Shown one piece after another: positions 26,981-35,685 of a stretch of DNA of 64,000 bases. Under the pieces are notes generated by a model, which was not told the DNA's origin, did not search any database, and was given only the letters and a program-made list of their open reading frames with translations. Origin of the DNA: Anaerorhabdus furcosa. Its GTDB lineage: Bacteria > Bacillota_I > Bacilli_A > Erysipelotrichales > Erysipelotrichaceae. A program made the translations under genes and the position numbers. The DNA is taken from the NCBI RefSeq assembly GCF_900167375.1, contig NZ_FUWY01000003.1, positions 186,001-250,000 on the forward strand, written 5' to 3'. Numbering within the stretch: the stretch's first letter is position 1; each line of letters begins with the position of its first letter.

Positions 26981-27005
26981 AAGGAGTGATTTTCATCTTC
27001 TCCTT
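26981..27005 (-). terminator. Probable terminator of the TPR-GGDEF gene
   Basis: AAGGAG / CTCCTT six-base stem with a 13-base loop, followed on the minus strand by TTCTTTT. Short stem, so moderate support. Confidence 0.5.
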
Positions 27006-27013
27006 AGTCCGTT

Positions 27014-28564
27014 TTAAACTATTGTGAATTGATTTCTTCCGTTCTTTTTACTTTGATACAAAGCTTCATCTGCTCGTTTGAATAATGGATCAAATTTTTG
27101 CTCACCGTTATTTACCGCAATACCGATACTAAAGGTAATGTGCGGCATATCCACAATCGAAGTCTTTATTGCTTTTGTTTCCTTTAAAAGTTTGTTTGCA
27201 ATCTCCTTCACCATTCCATTAGATTCTGCATTTTTAATATAAAGGATGAACTCATCTCCACCATATCTTCCAACGATATAGTTTTCTTGTTTGTATTTTC
27301 TTAAGACATCTGCAACACCTAACAAAATACTATCTCCTACATCATGCCCTAACTCATCATTTACACGTTTGAAATAATCAATATCAATGACAAATAATAC
27401 TTGATGACCAGCTTTTGAATTTTTCAATAAATCTTCGCTTATTTTGTTTTCCACATAAATTTTGTTGTAGATTTCAGTAAAAGGATCTATTTCAAGTTTC
27501 TTTTGAAGCAATATTTTTTCTTCAGCCGTATCTTTGTGTGTTTCTTTTTCTTCTTCCAATTCAATTTGAACTAATAAACTTTTACTATAAGTATTTCTTA
27601 GCATCATAAACGCTTTTTTGCTATTTCTATAATAATTCGAAAAGTTTTCATCGACTGTTTTATTTTCATACTTAAAGTCAAAGAGGCAAAGTACAGAGTC
27701 AAATTCTAAATCAAATGTAGCTATTTCACTTTTATTACGCTTCTCGTGCATCATTTTTATTAAATGCCTACATGCTTTTTCATCTGCTTTTTCAACTGCA
27801 ATTTCCAATATCTTAATTGCCATTCTAAAAATATAGATAAAGTCATCAATGGATTCACATTTATTAGTGAATCTTTCAATTTCATTTACTAGTTCATCCG
27901 TCGTAAATACATCTTGTTTCTTTACAATTGTATTCATTTGGATCATGCATTCTACAATTTCTTTTCCTTCATATTCAAAGAAATTGTCTTCTAAACTTGT
28001 CCAATAATCTACTTTATCAAAGTGATGGGCAAAAGAATGAAGTTCAATTAGATTAATCATGAGTTGCATCACCATTAATGGTTCTTTGTCTTTTTTTGAC
28101 ATGTACTTGTTGTAGGCAGATTCAATGAAAGAAACTCCACTCTCATAATCTTCTATCCACACAAATAGATTCCCAATATTATTTAGCACTACCCAATCTA
28201 AATCATATTCTTCATATTTTGTAGCCAAATAATAAGCTTTTAAATAGTTTTGAAGACTTTTTATATAGTCTGCTTTTTCTGAGTAGTCAATTCCTAAACA
28301 GTTATATGATTTTACTTGAATATAAACATTACCACTTGTTTCAGCAAGTCGTAATGATTTTTCAGTAATCTCAATTCTTTCATCAATTGGATAACTTAAT
28401 GCATGATAAAAATAATAGGCAGCATAAATGTACGAATCATTATTTTTTTCAGCTAACTCTTTTAAATGGTTCAAGGCTGCAATTTTCTTGTCATCCATTT
28501 CAAGCAACTGAAAATCTAAGATTTTTATAATTTCATTGTATTCTTTTTCACTTTGAAATTTCAT
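27014..28564 (-). CDS. Cytosolic TPR-repeat diguanylate cyclase (GGDEF)
   Basis: 516 residues without membrane segments. Residues about 1-320 are helical repeats of TPR character (for example AYYFYHALSYP, VYIQVKSYNCLGIDYSEKADYIKSL split over successive helices). A GGDEF domain occupies about 345-516, with FVIDIDYFKRVNDELGHDVGD and the active-site GGDEF at 435-439, so it should make cyclic di-GMP from GTP. The inhibitory RxxD site five residues before GGDEF is missing. The TPR part presumably senses a protein or peptide partner. It is inserted between rnmV and rsmA, which are adjacent in most Bacillota. Confidence 0.88.
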   Translation of the reverse strand: MKFQSEKEYNEIIKILDFQLLEMDDKKIAALNHLKELAEKNNDSYIYAAYYFYHALSYPIDERIEITEKSLRLAETSGNVYIQVKSYNCLGIDYSEKADYIKSLQNYLKAYYLATKYEEYDLDWVVLNNIGNLFVWIEDYESGVSFIESAYNKYMSKKDKEPLMVMQLMINLIELHSFAHHFDKVDYWTSLEDNFFEYEGKEIVECMIQMNTIVKKQDVFTTDELVNEIERFTNKCESIDDFIYIFRMAIKILEIAVEKADEKACRHLIKMMHEKRNKSEIATFDLEFDSVLCLFDFKYENKTVDENFSNYYRNSKKAFMMLRNTYSKSLLVQIELEEEKETHKDTAEEKILLQKKLEIDPFTEIYNKIYVENKISEDLLKNSKAGHQVLFVIDIDYFKRVNDELGHDVGDSILLGVADVLRKYKQENYIVGRYGGDEFILYIKNAESNGMVKEIANKLLKETKAIKTSIVDMPHITFSIGIAVNNGEQKFDPLFKRADEALYQSKKNGRNQFTIV

Positions 28565-28652
28565 ATCTTTTCCTGTCCTTTTATTTTATCCATTATAACA
28601 TTTTTATGTGAATTTTATATCAATATTCTCGACTATAGTCACAAATTCATCT

Positions 28653-29192
28653 CTATCCAAATAGATTTTTCATTAATTCTTCGAATTGACATCGAGTATA
28701 CCCAAGTAAAATTAATCTTTTATATAATGTTTTCGCGTTGGACTCTCCTACTTTCAAATAATCAGTTACTTTTTTTCTTCTTATTTTACTCTCACTTGTA
28801 CTTATCAGACCGTATTCAAGTAAATCTGATATTGTTAAATCTGATGTCTTTTCTTCATCAAATGTCACACAATTCGAAAGAGCTTCTTCCAAGTCTTTCT
28901 TGTTTGCGTGCTCTACACCCACTTTTTTAGTTGTTTTTGATTTTTCTTTATCGATAAATGCATTTTTGCATCCTTTTACCTTCTCATTAATCTTATTTCT
29001 AATCATTGTCCCTGGATAATCTGGATCTGTAAAAATAATCACTCCTCGTGATTGATTTACTTGAGCAATTAATTCCAACGTTTTTTCACTCAGGTGTGTC
29101 CCATGAGTTTCAATTGTATCGCACTCAAAATATGATTGAAGGACATTTGTATCATTTTTACCTTCAACTACAATTACTTCTTTGATTTTCAA
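28653..29192 (-). CDS. rnmV: Ribonuclease M5
   Basis: Toprim-domain nuclease that matures the 5S rRNA precursor. VIVVEGKNDT and IIFTDPDYPG are the Toprim motifs; DLLEYGLI and KRLILLGYT lie in the C-terminal part. TTG at 29192 is the favoured start: GGTGAT lies four bases upstream and it gives about 179 residues. An in-frame ATG at 29210 overlaps the -10 box TATAAT (29214-29209), so it would probably lie outside the transcript. If that promoter is not used, the ATG remains possible. Sits between tatD and the GGDEF gene. Confidence 0.88.
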   Translation of the reverse strand: MKIKEVIVVEGKNDTNVLQSYFECDTIETHGTHLSEKTLELIAQVNQSRGVIIFTDPDYPGTMIRNKINEKVKGCKNAFIDKEKSKTTKKVGVEHANKKDLEEALSNCVTFDEEKTSDLTISDLLEYGLISTSESKIRRKKVTDYLKVGESNAKTLYKRLILLGYTRCQFEELMKNLFG

Positions 29193-29208
29193 CTTTATCA
29201 CCAACTTC

Positions 29209-29214
29209 ATTATA
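29209..29214 (-). promoter_or_regulatory. -10 element of rnmV
   Basis: TG-TATAAT-type box on the minus strand just after the tatD terminator; the leader would be only about ten bases. No good -35 is seen. Confidence 0.45.
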
Positions 29215-29222
29215 CATCAAAA

Positions 29223-29247
29223 AGGAGAATCACAAACCCATTCTCCT
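29223..29247 (-). terminator. Intrinsic terminator of mnmE-RDD-tatD
   Basis: AGGAGAAT / ATTCTCCT stem with a nine-base loop and TTTTTG after it on the minus strand, directly after the tatD stop. Confidence 0.8.
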
Positions 29248-29253
29248 AGTTAC

Positions 29254-30033
29254 TTACCGATTTACTTTGAATAATTTATCATAATTCTTATGGATTGCTT
29301 CTTGGAGCTCTTCATTTGGGATTTCTTTTAATTCACAAATGTACTCCCCTACATGCTTTACATATCCTGGTTCATTCTCTTTGCCACGATGAGGTTCTGG
29401 TGTTAAGTAGGGAGAATCAGTTTCAATTAATAGACAGTCCATTGGTACCATCTTCGCTACTTCTTTAGGTTCTCTTGCGTTTTTAAATGTAACAGGCCCC
29501 GCAAGCGAAAGAATATACCTTAGTTTAATAAACTCTTTTGCCATTTCTACACTATATGAGTAACAGTGCATAACTCCAAAATGGTTTACTTCTTTTAGAA
29601 GATCAATGGTATCTTTTGCTGCATCTCTTGAATGAATTAAAATTGGTTTATTAACTCTTTTTGCTATCTCAATTTGTCGCTTAAGATTTATTCTTTGAAC
29701 TTCTCTTTGCTTTTCATCTTTTTCCCAATAGTAATCTAATCCCATTTCACCTATCGCAACAATACGTTGATCTTGCGACACCTCTTCTAATCGTTTCCAA
29801 TTTTCTTCTGTGTACAAATCATAATCTGTTGGGAATAGACCCATCGCAATATCGACTTGTGGAAAACGTTTCTTCACTTCAAATGCTTTTTCTAGTTCTT
29901 CAAAATTTAAACATATTGTAAGAATTTTATCCACATTGTTTTCTTCGCATTTCGCTATTACTTCATCTATTCTATTATATAGTCGATCATCACTTAAATG
30001 TGCATGACTATCTAACCATCCGAATTTTCCCAT
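29254..30033 (-). CDS. tatD: TatD family metal-dependent deoxyribonuclease
   Basis: 259-residue TIM-barrel hydrolase of the TatD/YabD family. Metal ligands are visible in DSHAHLSDDRL (HxH), GEMGLDYYW (Glu), KPILIHSRDA, MHCYSYS and IETDSPYLTPEPHRG. TatD enzymes show 3'-5' exonuclease activity on DNA; the exact cellular role is not settled. GAGGA lies seven bases before the ATG, which is 22 bases inside the RDD gene. Neighbours mnmE and rnmV are typical. Confidence 0.92.
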   Translation of the reverse strand: MGKFGWLDSHAHLSDDRLYNRIDEVIAKCEENNVDKILTICLNFEELEKAFEVKKRFPQVDIAMGLFPTDYDLYTEENWKRLEEVSQDQRIVAIGEMGLDYYWEKDEKQREVQRINLKRQIEIAKRVNKPILIHSRDAAKDTIDLLKEVNHFGVMHCYSYSVEMAKEFIKLRYILSLAGPVTFKNAREPKEVAKMVPMDCLLIETDSPYLTPEPHRGKENEPGYVKHVGEYICELKEIPNEELQEAIHKNYDKLFKVNR

Positions 30034-30455
30034 ACACCTGTCCTCACTATCTTGTCATGAATTGAAGTACTATAATCATTCGTCATTAACAACAATGACA
30101 ATACTGCCGGAATTGAATAAATCGCAAATAAAGATATCGACTTACTACAAGAACGAATAAGTTGTCTTCTTTGAGATATTCTTCTTTTTCCTCTATCTGT
30201 TTCAATATGAATTCGAAATTTATTTTTACCAATTGTTGTGCGAAATTTTCGCATATATCCATAATCATAGATTGCATAAAAAATAATATAGAGCGTTGAT
30301 ATTTGAACCAAGAAATCAAATTGACCCAAGAATGAATTAACTTGTGGAATTTCTTTTAACAAATGTCCTACTGCTGCAAAAATAAGTGTAGGAATTGAAA
30401 CAATACCGATATCGACTAAAGTTGCGAGCACACGTCTAACTAATAAATTGTCCAT
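30012..30455 (-). CDS. RDD family membrane protein
   Basis: 147 residues with three hydrophobic segments (about 13-31, 44-64 and 105-125). The RDD-type signature is read as RRVLATLVDIGIV at the start, the TIGKNKFRI segment after the second helix, and a basic loop RGKRRISQRRQLIRS. Function unknown; the family is sometimes linked to ion transport. The ATG overlaps the mnmE stop as TAATG and tatD begins before its end, so the three genes form a tightly coupled operon. Confidence 0.8.
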   Translation of the reverse strand: MDNLLVRRVLATLVDIGIVSIPTLIFAAVGHLLKEIPQVNSFLGQFDFLVQISTLYIIFYAIYDYGYMRKFRTTIGKNKFRIHIETDRGKRRISQRRQLIRSCSKSISLFAIYSIPAVLSLLLMTNDYSTSIHDKIVRTGVWENSDG

Positions 30456-31777
30456 TATTTACCTAAACAGAAATTGCTAAATAAAGCATCTAGCAAATCA
30501 TCTCGACTTACTTCACCAAGAATTTCTTTTAATGATGTGTACGCATCTTGTAGATCAATTGTAACCAAATCCAATTCAACTTTATTCTCCAATGCATCAA
30601 TTGCTTGTTTCATTGATTGACGAGCAGCTATCGCTAAACCAATTTGTCTTTCATTGTTTAGTGTTACTTCATTGCTATCATGAATTTGAGATTCGTATCT
30701 TTTATTAATCTCATCAATTAAAATATCTATCTCTTGATTTAAAGCACTTATCGATATTCCTTCTTCAGGTTTATTTAAATCATTCTTATTGTAAACAAGA
30801 ATACGGTTTGTATTTTCTGTTAATGCAAGTAATTTCTTATCTTCATCATCAAGTTCTTTTGATGCATCTAAGACAACAAGAATTAACTCAGCTTTGTCTA
30901 ATGCCTTAAGTGATCGTTCTATTCCAATTTGTTCAACAATATCAACCGTATCGTGTATACCCGCTGTATCAATTAAATTCAATGTCACATTTTTACAATG
31001 TACAACTCCTTCAACTAAATCACGAGTTGTTCCTGCAATATCAGTAACTATTGCTTTGTCTTCTTCTAGTAATGCATTTAATAAACTACTCTTTCCAACA
31101 TTGGGTTTTCCTAGAATAACAGTATTAATTCCCTTTTTTATTTGGTATGAGTTTTCCGCTTGTTTGATAATCTTTTCGATTCGACGATACCATTCTTTTG
31201 CTTGTGGTAATACAACTTCTTGAGAAAGTTGTTCAACATCCTCATATTCTGGATAATCTATATTCACTTCAATATGTGCAATGATTTGTAATAAATCCTC
31301 ACATAGAGGATGAATTAAGCGAGTTACAGACCCTTTCATTGATGAAAGAGCTTTTGATGCACCTTGTGTATTTTCGGCTTGTATCAAATCCAATACTGCT
31401 TCCGCTTGTGTTAAATCAATTCTACCATTCAAAAACGCTCTCTCTGTAAATTCCCCTGGTCTTGCTACTCTAGCACCAGCACCTACACAAAGACTTAAAA
31501 CTTTTCGCGTAATATAAATCCCACCATGACAATTAATCTCAACAACATCTTCTTTTGTATAGGTTTTAGGCGCTCTAAATACACTAATCAATACTTCATC
31601 CACCGGTTGATCATTATCTTGAATCATTCCATAATGAATTGTATGACTAGGTACATCTAGTAAATTACGACTAAAAAGGCGGTTTGCGATTTCAATTGCA
31701 TCATCACCACTTAGTCGAATAATAGAGATAGCTCCTTCTTGAAAAGCTGTAGATATTGCTACGATTGTATCGTTCAT
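30455..31777 (-). CDS. mnmE: tRNA modification GTPase MnmE
   Basis: 440-residue GTPase which with MnmG installs the carboxymethylaminomethyl (or aminomethyl) group on wobble U34. The N-terminal tetrahydrofolate-binding domain starts DTIVAISTAFQEGAISIIR; the G domain has GKPNVGKSSLLN, DIAGTTRD, DTAGIHD and YNKNDL; the conserved C-terminus FCLGK supplies the cysteine (C437). ATG at 31777 is preferred over GTG at 31783 on the basis of GAGGTG upstream. Its partner mnmG is about 30 kb away in the window rather than adjacent as in Bacillus. Confidence 0.96.
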   Translation of the reverse strand: MNDTIVAISTAFQEGAISIIRLSGDDAIEIANRLFSRNLLDVPSHTIHYGMIQDNDQPVDEVLISVFRAPKTYTKEDVVEINCHGGIYITRKVLSLCVGAGARVARPGEFTERAFLNGRIDLTQAEAVLDLIQAENTQGASKALSSMKGSVTRLIHPLCEDLLQIIAHIEVNIDYPEYEDVEQLSQEVVLPQAKEWYRRIEKIIKQAENSYQIKKGINTVILGKPNVGKSSLLNALLEEDKAIVTDIAGTTRDLVEGVVHCKNVTLNLIDTAGIHDTVDIVEQIGIERSLKALDKAELILVVLDASKELDDEDKKLLALTENTNRILVYNKNDLNKPEEGISISALNQEIDILIDEINKRYESQIHDSNEVTLNNERQIGLAIAARQSMKQAIDALENKVELDLVTIDLQDAYTSLKEILGEVSRDDLLDALFSNFCLGK

Positions 31778-31843
31778 AGGCACCTCTTTCTATTTATTAT
31801 TTTATCACAACTGCTCTTTATTTTGTTATTTATCAGATAATCA

Positions 31844-31872
31844 TTGCATATTGTGCCCAAACACTTTACACT
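31844..31872 (+). promoter_or_regulatory. Promoter giving a probable leaderless helicase mRNA
   Basis: TTGCAT (31844-31849), 17-base spacer, TACACT (31867-31872); the seven-base distance to the ATG at 31879 would put the transcription start at or next to the start codon. No Shine-Dalgarno sequence is present. Confidence 0.45.
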
Positions 31873-31878
31873 TACAAC

Positions 31879-33267
31879 ATGAAAACTAAATTTAATGAAT
31901 ATCACTTAGACAAAAGAATATTACAAGCAATCGATGATTGTGGCTACACAGACTGCACAGAAATACAAAAACAGGCTTTCCCACTACTATTAGAAAAGAA
32001 AAACTGTTTGATTCAGTCAAAAACTGGATCTGGTAAAACTGCTGCTTTTTGTATACCATTAATAGAATCAATTAATTTTGATGATCCAACAAGTGCTTTG
32101 ATCTTGGCACCAACCAGAGAATTAGCACAACAAATCCAACATGAATTTAATCGTTTGGCAATCTACAAGAAAATTAACTGTGTTTGTTTAATTGGAAGAC
32201 AAGATTTCCAGAAACAAGCTCTCCAACTTAAACAAAAAGCACATGTTGTTGTAGGAACTCCTGGAAGAATATTTGATCATCTTGAATCTGACAATATTAA
32301 TCTAGATCATATTAAAACGCTTGTACTTGATGAAGCAAATGAAATGGTAACCTTAGGTTTACTTGAACAAGTTGAAACCATCGTTAAGAAATTACCACAA
32401 CACAACACATGGTTATTCTCTGCAACTATGGACTCTGAACTTTTATTAAATAAATTAAAAGTGAACGACGCAAATATCATCACCATTGATTCTCCTCTAC
32501 AAATTAGTAATCAAATTGATACATATCATATTAAAACAAATGATAAAGAAAATTGTTTGCTTGAATTATGTACACACCTACATATCGAATCAATGTGTGT
32601 TTTTGTTAACACACGAGAAGAAACAAAACAAATCGCTACATTGCTTCAAAAAGAAAATTATTTATGTAGTATTCTACATGGTGGTATGGAGCAAAAAGAA
32701 AGAACACAATCACTTGCTAAATTCAAACAAGGAAAAACAAGAATTCTTGTATCAACTGATATCGCTGCAAGAGGCATTGATGTAGATCAAATCACAACCG
32801 TTATTCACTATGATTGTCCATTAACAATTGACAGTTATATCCATCGCTCTGGAAGAACTGGAAGAAAAGATGAACAAGGCACATCCATTACACTCATTTC
32901 AAAAGATGACACTTCAAGCATCAAAAATCAAATCTTAAATGAAACTGATTCATTTGTTATTCCTCTTGAAAGAGTAGATAATCATTTAAATAAATCCGTT
33001 CATAAAGAGGATAAAGATTCTACAATTAAAGCAAAGAATACCCAATTATTCATACGAGCTGGTAAAAAAGATAAAATTCGAAATCTAGATGTAGTTGGAG
33101 CATTGTGTTCATTGGATGAATTTAATTCTGATAATATTGGGATTATTGATATTCAACAAAACTACACAACAGTTACTTTATTAAACATGAATCAGGATAT
33201 TATTCAGAATATACAATCCGTGAAAATAAAAGGAAAAAATAGAAAAGTTGAACTTAAAATAAAATAA
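31879..33267 (+). CDS. DbpA/YxiN-type ATP-dependent RNA helicase with a DEAN motif II
   Basis: 462 residues. Helicase motifs in order: Q motif region GYTDCTEIQKQAF, motif I SKTGSGKT (47-54), PTRELAQQ, VGTPGR, motif II DEAN (151-154) instead of DEAD, LFSATM, STDIAARGIDV and HRSGRTGR. The C-terminal region around VVGALCSLDEFNSDNIGIIDI resembles the DbpA RNA-binding domain that targets 23S rRNA helix 92. So the probable role is 50S assembly. The final Asp of motif II helps couple ATP hydrolysis to RNA unwinding, so an Asn may alter activity. No ribosome site precedes the ATG. The gene is divergent from mnmE. Confidence 0.85.
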   Translation: MKTKFNEYHLDKRILQAIDDCGYTDCTEIQKQAFPLLLEKKNCLIQSKTGSGKTAAFCIPLIESINFDDPTSALILAPTRELAQQIQHEFNRLAIYKKINCVCLIGRQDFQKQALQLKQKAHVVVGTPGRIFDHLESDNINLDHIKTLVLDEANEMVTLGLLEQVETIVKKLPQHNTWLFSATMDSELLLNKLKVNDANIITIDSPLQISNQIDTYHIKTNDKENCLLELCTHLHIESMCVFVNTREETKQIATLLQKENYLCSILHGGMEQKERTQSLAKFKQGKTRILVSTDIAARGIDVDQITTVIHYDCPLTIDSYIHRSGRTGRKDEQGTSITLISKDDTSSIKNQILNETDSFVIPLERVDNHLNKSVHKEDKDSTIKAKNTQLFIRAGKKDKIRNLDVVGALCSLDEFNSDNIGIIDIQQNYTTVTLLNMNQDIIQNIQSVKIKGKNRKVELKIK

Positions 33268-33278
33268 GTTCAACTTTT
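33243..33278. terminator. Bidirectional terminator between the helicase and phnE
   Basis: Perfect 14-bp stem AAAAGTTGAACTTA / TAAGTTCAACTTTT with an A-rich loop, followed by a T run on the plus strand. It covers the helicase stop codon and ends 2 bases before the facing permease gene. Confidence 0.88.
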
Positions 33279-33279
33279 T

Positions 33280-34119
33280 TTAGTCTATCGTATTTGTGCG
33301 TAACCTATTGATTAACAGTTCAAATAGAAAGGCAACAATGAACACACACAAGATTGAAAATCCAAGCCCTGGATAAAACCCACTTCTTGAGTATGCATTA
33401 ATCACGCTACCAATTGTTCCAGCTACTCCAATGGCAGGACCTACCACTACCGCTACCGCAAAGTTAATTTCACTTCTCATCGCAAGCCATGCAATAATTC
33501 TTGTTGCACATGTTGGCAATACTGCCTCCGTTATGACTTGGAACCAGCTTGCTCCACTTGCTTTTAAAGCTTCAATAATTCCTGCATCAACTTCTTCAAA
33601 ACTTTCACTATATGACTTTACAAAGAATGCCCAGCCATGGAAAATCATTCCCACAACTGCAGTCGTTGCACTTAGTCCATAAGATGATATAAAAATTAAT
33701 ACCCATATAATTGTTGGAACAGCTCTTACAAAACTAGCGACCGCTTTAATACAATTGGATACTCGAAGACTCGATAAGTTTGTAGCCGCTAGTAATCCAA
33801 AAGGAAATGCAATTACTGCCGCTAGTATAGTTGATAAAACCCCCAAGAATACTGTATTAATTAATAACGAAGCAATATAAGTCATTTCACTAAATTTTAA
33901 AGCATCAAAGCGAAGAAATGAAACAGCCATATTCATAATGATTTCTGGTCTAAATTGATCCCATTTATAGGTAGTCGTTGATAAGAAAACAACTAAAGAA
34001 ATACAAAATAAGCATAGTATGATTTTTATTAGCTTATCACTAAAATCTTTATTTTTTAATTTATATCGTTTTGATTTACTCGTTCTATATTCGTTATTTA
34101 CTAATTGAATTTCACTCAT
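33280..34119 (-). CDS. phnE: Phosphonate ABC transporter permease (second copy)
   Basis: 279-residue inner-membrane permease with about six helices. The EAA loop contacting the ATPase is EALKASGASWFQVI. A charged cytosolic N-terminus (TSKSKRYKLKNKD) precedes the first helix. Its ATG overlaps the stop of the preceding permease gene as TAATG. Two different PhnE subunits probably form a heterodimeric channel served by PhnC and PhnD. Last gene of the locus. Confidence 0.9.
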   Translation of the reverse strand: MSEIQLVNNEYRTSKSKRYKLKNKDFSDKLIKIILCLFCISLVVFLSTTTYKWDQFRPEIIMNMAVSFLRFDALKFSEMTYIASLLINTVFLGVLSTILAAVIAFPFGLLAATNLSSLRVSNCIKAVASFVRAVPTIIWVLIFISSYGLSATTAVVGMIFHGWAFFVKSYSESFEEVDAGIIEALKASGASWFQVITEAVLPTCATRIIAWLAMRSEINFAVAVVVGPAIGVAGTIGSVINAYSRSGFYPGLGFSILCVFIVAFLFELLINRLRTNTID

Positions 34120-34895
34120 TATTCCATTATCCTCCTTCGTATGTAACTTGAAGTTTGGTCAAACACAAGAATCACAAGTACTACTAAGATAATTGCAGTA
34201 AACAAGGATGTGAACTCTCTAAAGTGTTTATAATTACTGATTAAGTATCCAATACCACTACCTGTTAACATACCAATAATTGTAGAAGAACGGATATTGT
34301 TTTCTGTGGAATATAATCCCCAAGAAATTAGAGATGGCATGACCTCGGGGATTACAGCACAGAAGATGATTTGCCAATAAGAAGCACCAGTAGCTTCTAA
34401 GGCTTCTATACATGCAGAATTGGTCTCATCAATCGCATCTGCATAAACACGTGTTAAGAATCCATAAGAGATGATTGATAACACAAGGAAAGCTAAGAAT
34501 TCACCAAACCAGAAGCTAATAAGAAGAATAATAGCCCATACTCCTTCTGGTATATTTCGCGTTAACGATGCAATAAATCTTATAACTCCTTTTAGTATTT
34601 TATTTTTCCCAGTCTTTTTTGAAATCGCTATTGCAGATAATAATCCAAGAATCATACCTACACACGACCCTGCAGCCGCAAGTAGAATTGTGATTCCCAT
34701 TTGTGCAATCATTGCATTTAGATTTGTTAAGTCAGGTGGTAAATAGAGTTCTATAAATCGTGATACACCTTTAGAGAAATTAGTTATGGAATTTATCCAC
34801 TCAAATGAAATCATATTTCCAATTAAAATTGTTCCAAACAGAAGTATGAATAGTCCAATGATGAGTTGATTTCTTTTTTTATTCAAATAACTCAT
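34119..34895 (-). CDS. phnE: Phosphonate ABC transporter permease (first copy)
   Basis: 258-residue permease with five or six membrane helices and the ATPase-contacting loop EALEATGASYWQII. It starts four bases inside phnC (ATGA) and ends in TAATG with the second permease. Sequence differs substantially from the second copy, so these are paralogues rather than a recent duplication. Confidence 0.9.
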   Translation of the reverse strand: MSYLNKKRNQLIIGLFILLFGTILIGNMISFEWINSITNFSKGVSRFIELYLPPDLTNLNAMIAQMGITILLAAAGSCVGMILGLLSAIAISKKTGKNKILKGVIRFIASLTRNIPEGVWAIILLISFWFGEFLAFLVLSIISYGFLTRVYADAIDETNSACIEALEATGASYWQIIFCAVIPEVMPSLISWGLYSTENNIRSSTIIGMLTGSGIGYLISNYKHFREFTSLFTAIILVVLVILVFDQTSSYIRRRIME

Positions 34896-35674
34896 CGGCT
34901 GTGATTTTCCTGACTAATTAATTCTTCCATTTTGACACCATATATTTTCTCTATCACTTCATCTGTAAGTTCTGATGGTTTACCATTAAACACAATTTCA
35001 CCTTGATGCATCCCAATAATACGATCTGAATAGTGGATAGCAACATCTACTTGATGAAGATTCACAAGACAAGGAATTTTTGTGGTTTGTACAATATCTT
35101 TTAAATATTCCATAATTACTTTACTTGATTGCGGATCCAATGATGCAATGGGCTCATCACATAAAATCATTTTTGGATTTTGTACTAGTGCTCTAGCAAT
35201 ACCTACACGTTGTTTTTGACCGCCTGATAATTTCGAACAACGATCATATGCTCTAGATTCTAATCCTAACATTTTTAATATACTCATTGCGGAATCAATA
35301 TCTTCTTTACGATATTGTTTGAATAGTGATTGATACCAAGTATAATTCGCAAGTCTTCCATGAAGTACGTTTTCCAATACACTTGAACGATAAACTAAAT
35401 TGTAGTGTTGAAAAACCATTCCTATATTCTTACGAATCGTTTTTAATTCTTTTTTATTAGCCTTAACAACATCTACTCCATTGAATATGATGTTTCCTTC
35501 AGTCACATCAATCATACGATTGATTGTTCTTAACAAAGTTGATTTTCCTGCACCACTTGGTCCGATAATCGAAACCAACTCTCCTACATGAACTTCAACC
35601 GAAACATTCTCTAATGCTTTAATTTTATTATCGTATACCTTGTATACGGAATCCATTTGTAATACTTGCGTCAT
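34892..35674 (-). CDS. phnC: Phosphonate ABC transporter ATPase
   Basis: 260 residues. Walker A GPSGAGKST, Q-loop VFQHYNLVYRSSVLENVLHGRL (typical of PhnC), signature LSGGQKQRVGIARA, Walker B MILCDEPIASLDP. Drives uptake of phosphonates delivered by PhnD. It starts 12 bases after phnD. Confidence 0.94.
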   Translation of the reverse strand: MTQVLQMDSVYKVYDNKIKALENVSVEVHVGELVSIIGPSGAGKSTLLRTINRMIDVTEGNIIFNGVDVVKANKKELKTIRKNIGMVFQHYNLVYRSSVLENVLHGRLANYTWYQSLFKQYRKEDIDSAMSILKMLGLESRAYDRCSKLSGGQKQRVGIARALVQNPKMILCDEPIASLDPQSSKVIMEYLKDIVQTTKIPCLVNLHQVDVAIHYSDRIIGMHQGEIVFNGKPSELTDEVIEKIYGVKMEELISQENHSR

Positions 35675-35685
35675 GATATTCTCCT

